Source of the DNA: Firmicutes bacterium CAG:582
GTDB lineage: Bacteria; Bacillota_I; Bacilli_A; RF39; UBA660
Length of the DNA: 12,022 nt
Direction of reading: 5' to 3'
Assembly (NCBI GenBank): GCA_000435515.1
Contig: FR884163.1
Location: forward strand, 17,557-29,578
Shown: one piece after another, positions 6,051-12,022 of the stretch
Layout: each line of letters opens with the position of its first letter
How positions within the stretch are numbered: position 1 is the first letter of the stretch
Notes under the pieces: model-generated
Databases searched by the model: none
Seen by the model: only the letters and a program-made list of their open reading frames with translations
Told to the model about the DNA's origin: nothing
Position numbers and translations under genes: made by a program

Positions 6051-7070
6051 ATGGAAATACTTAATTTAAATGGAACACCATATGAAAATGGTAAAAAATC
6101 TGGAGAATTTTTTTTAGAAAGATTAAATCTTAATCTTAAAGAAATTGAAGAAAAACTATATACTGATGATTCAATTAAAAAAGCCGTTGAATTTCAATTT
6201 AATAAATTAAAAAATACTTTCCCTAAATACTATGAAGAAATTATTGGTAAAGCTGATGGATTGAAAATTGATCGCTTAGTTTATTTTTCTATAATGTGTC
6301 CAGAAATAATGGATTTAAATTTTGAACACTGTACAACTATTGTATATAAAAAAAATAATGGAAAATTTATGATTTCTCATAATGAAGATGATGAATATAT
6401 TGATGGCAATTTCTGTTTGAGTAAAGTTAAAATTGATGATGAAAATTGGTTTATAACTAATGATATGTATAATATGCCTTTTGGTAATGGTGTTAGTTTT
6501 AATAGCTATGGAATAGTAAAAACAATCAACTATTGTCATGATGATAATTGGGTTGTAGATTATACTCCAAGATATTTTTCTCAAAGACATATAGCAGAAT
6601 CTTCTTCAATTGATGATTTAATAAAAAGATGTAAGGAAATAAACAATGCTTCTGGGTATCATGTAACAGCAATTGATATAAATACGAACGTGGCTGTGTC
6701 AATTGAGGTATATAATGATACAATTGATGTCGTTTATATTAATGATTGTTTTGTTCATTCTAATCACTTTCTTCGTGGAAAATACTCTAATAAACTATCA
6801 TTGGATATGGGATCAAACAGCTTTTTTAGATATAGTAAAGCAAAAGAAATGCTTTTGAATAATAGCATAAAGAGTTTAATAGATTTAAAAGATATTCTTG
6901 ATTATAGATCTAAAGATGATACATTTTTTGAATCAATATTCCAAACGAAAAACGATCCGTATGAAACTATTTTTAATTTCTCTTATGATACTGAAAATAA
7001 GGAAAAATTGTTTTTTGATGTTTATGCACTAGGAGAAAAAGTTTCTTTAGATTACGATATTGGTCATTAG
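6051..7070 (+). CDS. C45-type Ntn-hydrolase / acyltransferase-family protein
   Basis: 339 aa, in the acyl-CoA:6-aminopenicillanate acyltransferase (peptidase C45) family. The start LNLNGTPYENGKKSGEF (4-20) is the family's G-x-x-Y-x-x-G-x-x-x-G opening. HCTTIV (93-98) gives C94 as the expected autocatalytic cleavage point and N-terminal nucleophile, followed by FMISHNEDDE (106-115), equivalent to the GRNxD segment of the active site. Known members cleave themselves before Cys into two chains and then hydrolyse or transfer amide-linked acyl groups; many bacterial members have no known substrate. Odd: the residue before Cys is His, where Gly is usual. No signal peptide. It is coupled to the HAD phosphatase upstream, which suggests a shared pathway. 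The sequence GGAGG (6038-6042) fixes the start at 6051. Confidence 0.82.
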   Translation: MEILNLNGTPYENGKKSGEFFLERLNLNLKEIEEKLYTDDSIKKAVEFQFNKLKNTFPKYYEEIIGKADGLKIDRLVYFSIMCPEIMDLNFEHCTTIVYKKNNGKFMISHNEDDEYIDGNFCLSKVKIDDENWFITNDMYNMPFGNGVSFNSYGIVKTINYCHDDNWVVDYTPRYFSQRHIAESSSIDDLIKRCKEINNASGYHVTAIDINTNVAVSIEVYNDTIDVVYINDCFVHSNHFLRGKYSNKLSLDMGSNSFFRYSKAKEMLLNNSIKSLIDLKDILDYRSKDDTFFESIFQTKNDPYETIFNFSYDTENKEKLFFDVYALGEKVSLDYDIGH

Positions 7071-7085
7071 TAATCAATTGAACTT

Positions 7086-7107
7086 GGAAATTTGATTTCC
7101 TTTTTTT
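7086..7107 (+). terminator. Intrinsic terminator of the HAD/Ntn-hydrolase unit
   Basis: GGAAAT (7086-7091), loop TTG, ATTTCC (7095-7100), then seven T's to 7107. Confidence 0.8.
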
Positions 7108-7108
7108 A

Positions 7109-7137
7109 TTGTAGGAATAATGTATAAATGATATAAT
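7109..7137 (+). promoter_or_regulatory. Extended -10 promoter of the 7190-9826 run
   Basis: TTGTAG (7109-7114), 17-bp spacer, TATAAT (7132-7137) preceded by TGA (7129-7131). It starts right after the terminator of the preceding unit, so it is probably the main promoter for the four-gene run that follows. Confidence 0.7.
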
Positions 7138-7189
7138 TTGTGTGTTGGTTACGATGATTTTATTATTCTAGAAATGGAGGATAATAAAT

Positions 7190-7528
7190 ATGGAATATAG
7201 ATATAAAATATATAATGATGTTTATAATGATATGATTTCAGGTAAGAAAACTGTGGAGTTTAGATTATTAAATGAAAAGTCTAATAGTATTAAAGTTGGA
7301 GATATAATCAAATTTTTGGTTGTATATGACGAAAATAAATATTTGCTTGTAAGAGTTATCGATAAATTTATATATGATGATCTAGCTTCTGTTTGTGAAA
7401 GTGATGAATATTTGAATAATAATTTAGATTGTTCTAAAGAAGAATTTATATCTTTATTTAATAAAATATTCGGTGAAGATATGGTTAAAAATTCTAAAAT
7501 TGTTGGATTTAAAATTGAATTAATTTAA
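7190..7528 (+). CDS. Second ASCH-domain protein
   Basis: 112 aa, soluble. GKKTVEFRLLNEKSNSIKVGD (18-38) is the ASCH signature: GxKTxExR, then a charged turn, then a VGD step leading into the strand IIKFLVVY (39-46) and LLVRVIDKF (52-60). The predicted role is RNA or nucleotide binding in the cytoplasm; some members control translation-related genes, but no target is evident. It differs clearly from the ASCH protein at 71-463, so the two are not recent duplicates. ATG 7190 is fixed by GGAGG (7177-7181). First gene of a run with gaps of 27, 46 and 20 bp to the following genes. Confidence 0.78.
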   Translation: MEYRYKIYNDVYNDMISGKKTVEFRLLNEKSNSIKVGDIIKFLVVYDENKYLLVRVIDKFIYDDLASVCESDEYLNNNLDCSKEEFISLFNKIFGEDMVKNSKIVGFKIELI

Positions 7529-7555
7529 CTGAAACTAGAAATGAGGTTATTATAA

Positions 7556-7948
7556 ATGCTAACATGCGAAAATATAATGATTTTAAATGGTGTAAATCTT
7601 GAGATAGATAAAATAGAATTAGATGAAAATGGTTTGTATATAACTGATAAAACTCATAGATATAGTTATTATGTACATATATATAATTGGGATGAAATAC
7701 ATAAAGTGCCAATAGGAGAAAAGTATGATATAGAATTTAATGAATACAATTTCTGCGAAAATGGGGAATCTGCTCTTATATGGCCAACTACTTGTTATAT
7801 TGAAAAAACAATTATTAATTCTATAAGATTTTATTTTAAGTTTGATGATTTTACTGATGCATGTTATATGAATATGAGAGGACATTTAGATACAAAGTTA
7901 GAGTCTTTAGAAATTAATGTAATAAATAAATTAATTAGTAATAATTAA
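7556..7948 (+). CDS. Unrecognised small acidic protein
   Basis: 130 aa, soluble, acidic, rich in aromatic residues and probably mostly beta strand (LYITDKTHRYSYYVHIYNW, KYDIEFNEYNF, SIRFYFKFDDF). It opens with ENIMILNGVNLEIDKIELDENG and closes with a short helix, LESLEINVINKLISNN. I recognise no family. Size, acidity and strand pattern recall small immunity- or adaptor-type proteins, but that is only a resemblance. Start ATG 7556 has GAGG (7543-7546) 9 nt upstream. Lying 27 bp after the ASCH gene on the same strand, it is almost surely in the same transcript. Confidence 0.75.
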   Translation: MLTCENIMILNGVNLEIDKIELDENGLYITDKTHRYSYYVHIYNWDEIHKVPIGEKYDIEFNEYNFCENGESALIWPTTCYIEKTIINSIRFYFKFDDFTDACYMNMRGHLDTKLESLEINVINKLISNN

Positions 7949-7994
7949 TTTATTTATTGATTTAAAATATTAAATATTGGTTGTGAGTGATTTT

Positions 7995-8690
7995 ATGAAG
8001 GTAGTATTAAAAAATAATGATTACAATGTAAAAGATATTTATCTTATAGATGAAAATAAAACTTTATCCATAATGTTTGCTGGTACAGGCGATTTATATT
8101 GGATTATAAAAAATACAAATATAAACGAATATGATGAGTATTCATATGATAGTTTTGAAATAACTAGAGAAAACTATCAAATATATTATTTATTTCAACA
8201 AGTTTTAGATGATATTAAATCTATTAATATACTTGATGAAGAGTTAGACTTTCCTCCATATGTTGAAACGGATGAAGAAAGAAAAGAATATTTAGAGAAT
8301 ATTGAATTTGACAAAAAAAGATATAGATTTTTTAATATGTCTCATTATAATGATTTGTATGATGAAGAGACTGAAACTATTACTTGGGTATCAGATGAAA
8401 CTGCATATGAAGTTGGAAACGTAGTCACAATAAAAAAGCTAAATGATAAGTTTTTAATTGAGTTTAAAACTCAACCATATATTGAGGGATTTGATAAAGA
8501 GGATAACGTTTTAGGAATGATGGCAATAAGATTTCGTAACTCAGGAAGCAGGTATAATCCGTTTAATATGATATTTATGAGACTCTTTAAGAATTTACAA
8601 AGTGTAGATGACGTAAACGATTATGGCCATCAGCTTCATATGGAAGAATATTTATATGAAAAAAATAAGATTAGAAGTTTGTTAAATTAA
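7995..8690 (+). CDS. Unrecognised acidic protein
   Basis: 231 aa, soluble, very rich in Asp, Glu and Tyr. Visible stretches: an opening KVVLKNNDYNVKDIYLIDEN followed by SIMFAGTGDLYWII (beta hairpin), an acidic helical middle (ETDEERKEYLENIEFDKKRY), then IEFKTQPYIEG and MMAIRFRNSGSRYNPFNMIF near the C-terminus. The last of these looks like a core strand followed by a conserved-looking N-S-G-S-R-Y-N-P-F loop that would make a good search probe. No catalytic motif is recognised. Start ATG 7995 is preferred, with GTGAGTGA at 7983-7990; the in-frame TTG 7977 and GTG 7983 lack ribosome binding sites. It lies between another unknown and the metalloprotease in one run. Confidence 0.75.
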   Translation: MKVVLKNNDYNVKDIYLIDENKTLSIMFAGTGDLYWIIKNTNINEYDEYSYDSFEITRENYQIYYLFQQVLDDIKSINILDEELDFPPYVETDEERKEYLENIEFDKKRYRFFNMSHYNDLYDEETETITWVSDETAYEVGNVVTIKKLNDKFLIEFKTQPYIEGFDKEDNVLGMMAIRFRNSGSRYNPFNMIFMRLFKNLQSVDDVNDYGHQLHMEEYLYEKNKIRSLLN

Positions 8691-8710
8691 AAAATGAAAG
8701 GAAGTAAGTA

Positions 8711-9826
8711 ATGAAAAAATTAATAAATAAAAATAATATTATAATTGGTGTAATTGTATTAATTTTATGTGCAGGATTAACTACTATATTTATTTTAGGA
8801 AATAAGAAAGACTCTTCTTTAGACAAACATTTTAGTAATGATGTTAATGAATCTAATGAAACAATTGCTAAAACAACTGAAGAAGTTTCTGAAACAACGG
8901 TTGATGCAGAAGTTGATAAGACAACTATTACAAAAAATAATGATAATGATAACAAAAATATTCCTAGAACATCTAGTACTAGGGTTCAAACTACTTCTGG
9001 TGGAGTAACAACTAAAAAGAATAAAAGTGAAGACACAACGGTTAAAACAAGTTCGCCACAAACGAGTAAAACAAATATTACTAGTACATCTCAAACGATT
9101 AAAACTCAGTCTCAAAAGAATGATGAATATAGAAATCAAATATTGACAAAATATAATGTCTTTGTTGGATATAAGGATGAAATTGATGGAGTATATAAAA
9201 ATTCATATGCAAAGCCTAGAAAAATATATGATGATGAAGTAATTAGTTATAATTTAACTAAAATTGATGATGCATTGAAAAAATATCCAAAATCATTTTT
9301 TAGTGAAATAAAAAGAAAATGGAAACCAATTTCAATTTATTTAGTTGATTATATTAATGGTTATGCTGGAGGGGTTACGGATAATAACAATAGTTCAACA
9401 TTGGTGATTTTAATTGTGGCAACGCATTCTCCGAAATCTTCAATTTTGGAAAATACAGTACACCATGAAATGATGCATGCAATAGATTGCTATTTTACTT
9501 CAAAAGGTATATATAGTAGTTACACTTTGGAACAAAGTATAGCAAAATATAATCCGGAAGGATTTAGTTATGGAGTTCAAGACAATAAATATGTTTATCT
9601 TTTAGATAATCCTTATTACTTTGTATCTAAATATGCTAAATCTGCATATAACGAAGATAGAGCTGAAACTTTTTCTAATTTAATGTATAGAAGTTATGCA
9701 CCGGCGTATTTAAAAGCTGGTCAGCCAATTAATGAAAAAGCAAAAGTAATAACTAGTCAAATAAATCAAAACTTTACTTCTGCATCTTCTGGTAATAATA
9801 GATGGGATAAATTAGTAGCTCACTAG
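8711..9826 (+). CDS. Membrane-anchored zinc metalloprotease, ATLF/PPEP-like
   Basis: 371 aa. Order: short basic head MKKLINKNN; one membrane helix (about 10-29); an extracellular stalk (about 32-137) dominated by Thr, Ser, Lys and Asn with no regular repeat; a catalytic domain (about 138-371). The active site is VHHEMMHAID (250-259), a gluzincin HExxH with H252, E253 and H256. NEDRAETFSNLMY (314-326) supplies the likely third ligand (E315 or E319), in the same arrangement as the EFFAE motif of anthrax lethal factor and the Pro-Pro endopeptidases. ILC at residues 18-20 is a poor lipobox, so a type II membrane anchor is more likely than a lipoprotein. It would act on surface or outside proteins; substrate unknown. 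Start ATG 8711 has AAAGGAAG (8697-8704). Last gene of its run, 20 bp after the preceding one. Confidence 0.82.
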   Translation: MKKLINKNNIIIGVIVLILCAGLTTIFILGNKKDSSLDKHFSNDVNESNETIAKTTEEVSETTVDAEVDKTTITKNNDNDNKNIPRTSSTRVQTTSGGVTTKKNKSEDTTVKTSSPQTSKTNITSTSQTIKTQSQKNDEYRNQILTKYNVFVGYKDEIDGVYKNSYAKPRKIYDDEVISYNLTKIDDALKKYPKSFFSEIKRKWKPISIYLVDYINGYAGGVTDNNNSSTLVILIVATHSPKSSILENTVHHEMMHAIDCYFTSKGIYSSYTLEQSIAKYNPEGFSYGVQDNKYVYLLDNPYYFVSKYAKSAYNEDRAETFSNLMYRSYAPAYLKAGQPINEKAKVITSQINQNFTSASSGNNRWDKLVAH

Positions 9827-9917
9827 AAAAAAGTTGCTCTCTTATATAATTAATATGCTATTATAATTGTATAAATACTAATGTATTTGTACAGTGTCAG
9901 TTTTTAAATGACAAAAA

Positions 9918-10370
9918 TTATAAATCATTATGATCGTAAATGTGTTCATTAACTCCTACATAATAAATTGGTTTCATTTTACCATTACAAAATTTACAAT
10001 CAAATCTTGGTAGAACAGAAATATCAACTTCATCCGAATCAAAATCATTTAGATATTCAACAACATCTCTAGGAATAAATTCAAATATATTAATTCTTTC
10101 AACAACAATTTTATCATCTTTATGTCTTTGATACCAAAAAGTAATATAGTCATTCCAGATATCTATTATACGATGAGCAGCAAAGCAAGGTCTATCACAA
10201 TATCTTAAAATAAATTCAATACTTTTTTTAGACTTTTTATTTTTAACAAACAAAACAAAATCATACTAATAATCGTTGAATATATCTGGTAAAGAAAAAT
10301 GGAATTTCTTGGGATAAATTTTTCTTAAATCAGTTTCATTGTCAAAAACATTTATAATAGTATTATTCAT
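9918..10370 (-). pseudogene. Decayed IS91-like (Y2) transposase
   Basis: Read on the minus strand. An ATG at 10370-10368 opens MNNTIINVFDNETDLRKIYP... and reaches FNDY, then an in-frame TAG at 10268-10266 where a Trp codon (TGG) would fit. The same frame continues YDFVLFVKNKK into IEFILRYCDRPCFAAHRIID and DYITFWYQRHKDDKIVVERI. That block matches the region of IS91-family transposases just after the catalytic tyrosines (RY-x-x-RP, then TF-x-Y-x-x-H-x-D). The protein then jumps to a Cys-x-x-Cys tail (DCKFCNGKM) that normally comes some 70-100 residues later, and ends at 9918. So it has one nonsense mutation plus at least two internal deletions: about 150 residues remain of roughly 350-400. The catalytic tyrosine region is gone, so it cannot move by itself. 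The family call rests on pattern memory. Confidence 0.72.
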
Positions 10371-10391
10371 AGCAACGAAAGTATAACATAC

Positions 10392-10411
10392 AAAAAGCCA
10401 CAACGTGGCTT
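10392..10411 (-). terminator. Hairpin with T-run on the minus strand (terminator or transposon end)
   Basis: On the minus strand AAGCCAC-GTT-GTGGCTT followed by T's: a perfect 7-bp, relatively GC-rich stem with a 3-nt loop. It has terminator form, but no minus-strand gene lies upstream of it (to its right). It sits just before the transposase remnant's ATG, so it may be a hairpin from the end of the lost element or the terminator of a deleted gene. Confidence 0.55.
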
Positions 10412-10416
10412 AAAGT

Positions 10417-10462
10417 GATAAATAAATTTCATTTTTTATGAATATTTATTTATCTTTTTTTT
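10417..10462 (+). terminator. Long AT-rich hairpin with T8, orphan terminator
   Basis: Left arm 10417-10432, loop TTTTT, right arm 10438-10454. The stem is 16 bp with a single bulged base, and eight T's follow (10455-10462). The tract is only on the right, so it acts on plus-strand transcripts. The nearest plus-strand gene upstream is the metalloprotease, whose stop is about 590 bp away across the transposon remnant. Confidence 0.75.
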
Positions 10463-10519
10463 ATAAACTTGCATTTAGTCTAAAAATTCACAGGATGTAC
10501 TAGGAATTCGCTAGATTAA

Positions 10520-10548
10520 TTGACAAAAATCTAAATAAATAATATAAT
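10520..10548 (+). promoter_or_regulatory. Perfect sigma-A promoter of the ABC transporter operon
   Basis: TTGACA (10520-10525), 17-bp spacer, TATAAT (10543-10548). Both boxes are perfect with ideal spacing. The leader is about 45 nt up to ATG 10602 and carries AGGAGG at 10588-10593. CTAG occurs twice just upstream (10499-10502 and 10511-10514), flanking GAATTCG, a possible short operator but not a strong one. Confidence 0.88.
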
Positions 10549-10601
10549 TACGTGGACTATACATTCTTAAGCAAAAAATCTGAAGATAGGAGGTTGATAA
10601 A

Positions 10602-11879
10602 ATGCTAAAAAATGCTATAGCATATATTTTAAGAAAAAGAAATAGAACAATTATAGTATTTATTATTTTAACAGTAGTTCTCTCTTGTTTGTATTCATGT
10701 TTGAACATATCAAAATCAACAAGTAATTTGGAAAAAAACTTATACAAGATTACAAATACATCACTATCAATAACTAAAAATAATGGCGACACTTTTGAAA
10801 CTAATCAGTTTAAAGAATTAGATAATATAAAAGAAATAAAAGAAATTATTACTAAGTATGATGGACTTGCTAGAACTACAAACATCAAAGTTGTAGATGG
10901 AACACAATTAATAGAACGAGACGATTTATCAGATGAGTTCAAAAATATGCTTTCAGTAGAAGCTACTAATAATAGTGAAAAGGATAATTTATTTAATAGT
11001 GGCATTTTCACTATTATAAAAGGTAGACATATTAATAATAATGATAGAGGAAAAATTCTTATTCATAATGAACTTGCAGAAAAAAACAACCTAAAACTTA
11101 ATGATAAAATTAAACTTGAATTAATTGATTTTAATAATAGTAAAAAGAAATTAGAATGTGAGTTTGAGATAATTGGAATTTTTTCAGGTAAAAAACAAGA
11201 AAAATATACTGGCTTATCATCAGACTTTAGTGAAAATATGGTGTTTATTGATTATGAATCAAGCCAAAAAGCATTAAATAAACCTGAAAATAGCAAAATT
11301 GTCAATAAACTTGTAATATTTTCAGACAGTTCAGAAAATACAAAGGTATCATTAAATAAAATTAAAAAAATTAAAATTGATTGGTCACAATACAATGTTT
11401 CAAGTGATAACCATGCATTTGAAGAAACACTAGAGTCTATAGATGGAATAAAACATATTATTAAAATCATGACATATTCAATTATGATAGGTGGAATAAC
11501 AGTATTGTCATTAATATTGATATTATGGTTAAGAGAAAGAATATATGAAATAGGAATATTATTATCAATTGGTATAACTAAAATAAAAATTGTAACTCAA
11601 TTTATTCTTGAATTATTATTTATATCAATACCATCTTTCGTATTATCATTGTTTATAGGAAATGTAATATTAAATATTATAGTCGGGGGGTTTATGAATT
11701 CTGATGATTCAACAATAATGGTTGATAGCTTACTTAAAAACTATAATTTAATTTCAAATCTTATAACATTTCTACAAAGTTATGTAATATTAATTGGAAT
11801 TATTGTTCTATCAGTTGTTATTGCAAGTTTAATGATATTAATTAAAAAACCAAAAGAAATATTATCAAAAATAAGTTAG
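10602..11879 (+). CDS. FtsX-like ABC transporter permease (Vex/MacB type)
   Basis: 425 aa integral membrane protein. TM1 at about 16-34 is followed by a large extracellular MacB-like domain (about 40-285, with the typical IIKGRHINNNDRGKILIHNELA segment at 138-159), then TM2 (291-310), TM3 (about 331-361) and TM4 (393-415). RERIYEIGILLSIGITK (311-327) is the FtsX cytoplasmic coupling motif, and the protein ends KKPKEILSK, a usual finish for this family. The length and the opening LKNAIAYILRKRNRTIIVF recall the Vex1/Vex3 permeases of pneumococcus, which work with a separate ATPase to export peptides. The stop codon overlaps the AGGAGA ribosome binding site of the next gene, which encodes that ATPase. 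Isoleucine is read largely from ATA here. Substrate unknown: an antimicrobial peptide, lipid or peptide signal are all possible. Confidence 0.88.
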   Translation: MLKNAIAYILRKRNRTIIVFIILTVVLSCLYSCLNISKSTSNLEKNLYKITNTSLSITKNNGDTFETNQFKELDNIKEIKEIITKYDGLARTTNIKVVDGTQLIERDDLSDEFKNMLSVEATNNSEKDNLFNSGIFTIIKGRHINNNDRGKILIHNELAEKNNLKLNDKIKLELIDFNNSKKKLECEFEIIGIFSGKKQEKYTGLSSDFSENMVFIDYESSQKALNKPENSKIVNKLVIFSDSSENTKVSLNKIKKIKIDWSQYNVSSDNHAFEETLESIDGIKHIIKIMTYSIMIGGITVLSLILILWLRERIYEIGILLSIGITKIKIVTQFILELLFISIPSFVLSLFIGNVILNIIVGGFMNSDDSTIMVDSLLKNYNLISNLITFLQSYVILIGIIVLSVVIASLMILIKKPKEILSKIS

Positions 11880-11889
11880 GAGATTAAAA

Positions 11890-12022
11890 ATGGATATATT
11901 GGAAATTAAAAATGTAACATATAATTATTCAAATTCAAGTGAGTTAGTATTATCTTCAGTAAATCAAAAATTTGAAATTGGAAAATTCTATGCGATAATA
12001 GGAAAATCAGGGGCAGGAAAGT
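11890..12022 (+). CDS. ABC transporter ATP-binding protein, cut by the window end
   Basis: Partial: 44 codons plus one base. MDILEIKNVTYNYSNSSELV opens the ATPase as usual, and IIGKSGAGK (36-44) is the Walker A motif, where the window stops. The start has AGGAGA (11878-11883), which overlaps the TAG stop of the permease (11877-11879), so the two are translated in step. As the partner of an FtsX-like permease it should belong to the LolD/MacB/Vex2 group. In Vex loci a second permease gene follows the ATPase, so one may lie just outside the window. Confidence 0.92.
   Translation, partial: MDILEIKNVTYNYSNSSELVLSSVNQKFEIGKFYAIIGKSGAGK

Noticed and set aside
6315..6723. Minus-strand open frames opposite the Ntn-hydrolase gene
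   Set aside because: They are compositional shadows (Ile/Tyr-rich) of a gene with clear family motifs on the plus strand.
8671..9139. Minus-strand open frames opposite the protease stalk
   Set aside because: The repetitive Ser/Cys/Phe content mirrors the Thr/Asn/Lys-rich stalk; no start signals are present.
9873..9913. Small inverted repeats after the protease gene (AAATAC/GTATTT and TGTCA/TGACA)
   Set aside because: The stems are 5-6 bp, AT-rich and lack a following T-run; they are expected by chance in this composition, so I do not call a terminator here.
1..12022. Use of TGA as tryptophan (code 4)
   Set aside because: Every conserved Trp position seen is TGG, and all main genes reach full family length without an internal TGA.
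1..12022. CRISPR arrays, tRNA or rRNA genes, prophage genes
   Set aside because: No regularly spaced direct repeats, no cloverleaf-like segment with a CCA end or TTCGA loop, and no phage structural or integrase motif were seen on either strand.

Overview
The window is AT-rich (G+C clearly under 35 %), with strong AGGAGG/GGTGA-type ribosome binding sites, TTGACA/TATAAT promoters and short AT-rich hairpin-plus-T-run terminators. Together with an HrcA-type CIRCE operator on clpB, this points to a low-GC Bacillota chromosome (Bacilli / RF39- or Erysipelotrichia-like, possibly a relative of the Mollicutes). That assignment is inference: no rRNA or ribosomal protein gene is present. Tryptophan is read from TGG throughout and no intact gene needs TGA as sense, so the standard code applies. 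All 13 coding regions whose stop is in view end in TAA (8) or TAG (5), none in TGA.

Layout from left to right. (1) 71-463 encodes an ASCH-domain protein. (2) 474-2657 is a heat-shock unit: a CIRCE operator and consensus promoter drive a ClpB disaggregase that lacks the N-terminal substrate domain, closed by its own terminator. (3) 2731-3067 is a small gene broken by a frameshift, followed by a terminator. (4) 3167-3892 is an unrecognised protein with a possible JAB/MPN-like outline, also closed by a terminator. (5) 3938-5473 holds a VanX-type D-Ala-D-Ala dipeptidase and a DUF3419/BtaA-like Rossmann methyltransferase-fold protein. (6) 5531-7070 is a tight two-gene unit, a HAD phosphatase coupled to a C45-type Ntn-hydrolase/acyltransferase, ending in a terminator. 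(7) 7190-9826 runs from an extended -10 promoter through a second, different ASCH protein, two unrecognised acidic proteins and a membrane-anchored HEMMH zinc metalloprotease with a long Ser/Thr-rich stalk. (8) 9918-10370 (minus strand) is the wreck of an IS91-like transposase, flanked on its right by two hairpins. (9) 10520-12022 is the start of an ABC-transporter operon: perfect promoter, FtsX-like permease of the Vex/MacB type, then an ATPase cut by the window end at its Walker A motif.

Most genes stand alone with their own promoter and terminator, as in streamlined genomes. The parts likely to act together are the HAD/Ntn-hydrolase pair, the 7190-9826 run (regulatory or RNA-binding ASCH protein, two small soluble proteins, one surface protease) and the ABC transporter pair. 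I see no CRISPR array, tRNA, rRNA or recognisable defence system. The more unusual points are the CIRCE palindrome that may double as a terminator, the non-canonical zinc-motif spacing in the dipeptidase, a translation-start module repeated before successive genes, the ATLF/PPEP-like protease cluster, and the transposon scar lying between the protease gene and a strong orphan terminator.
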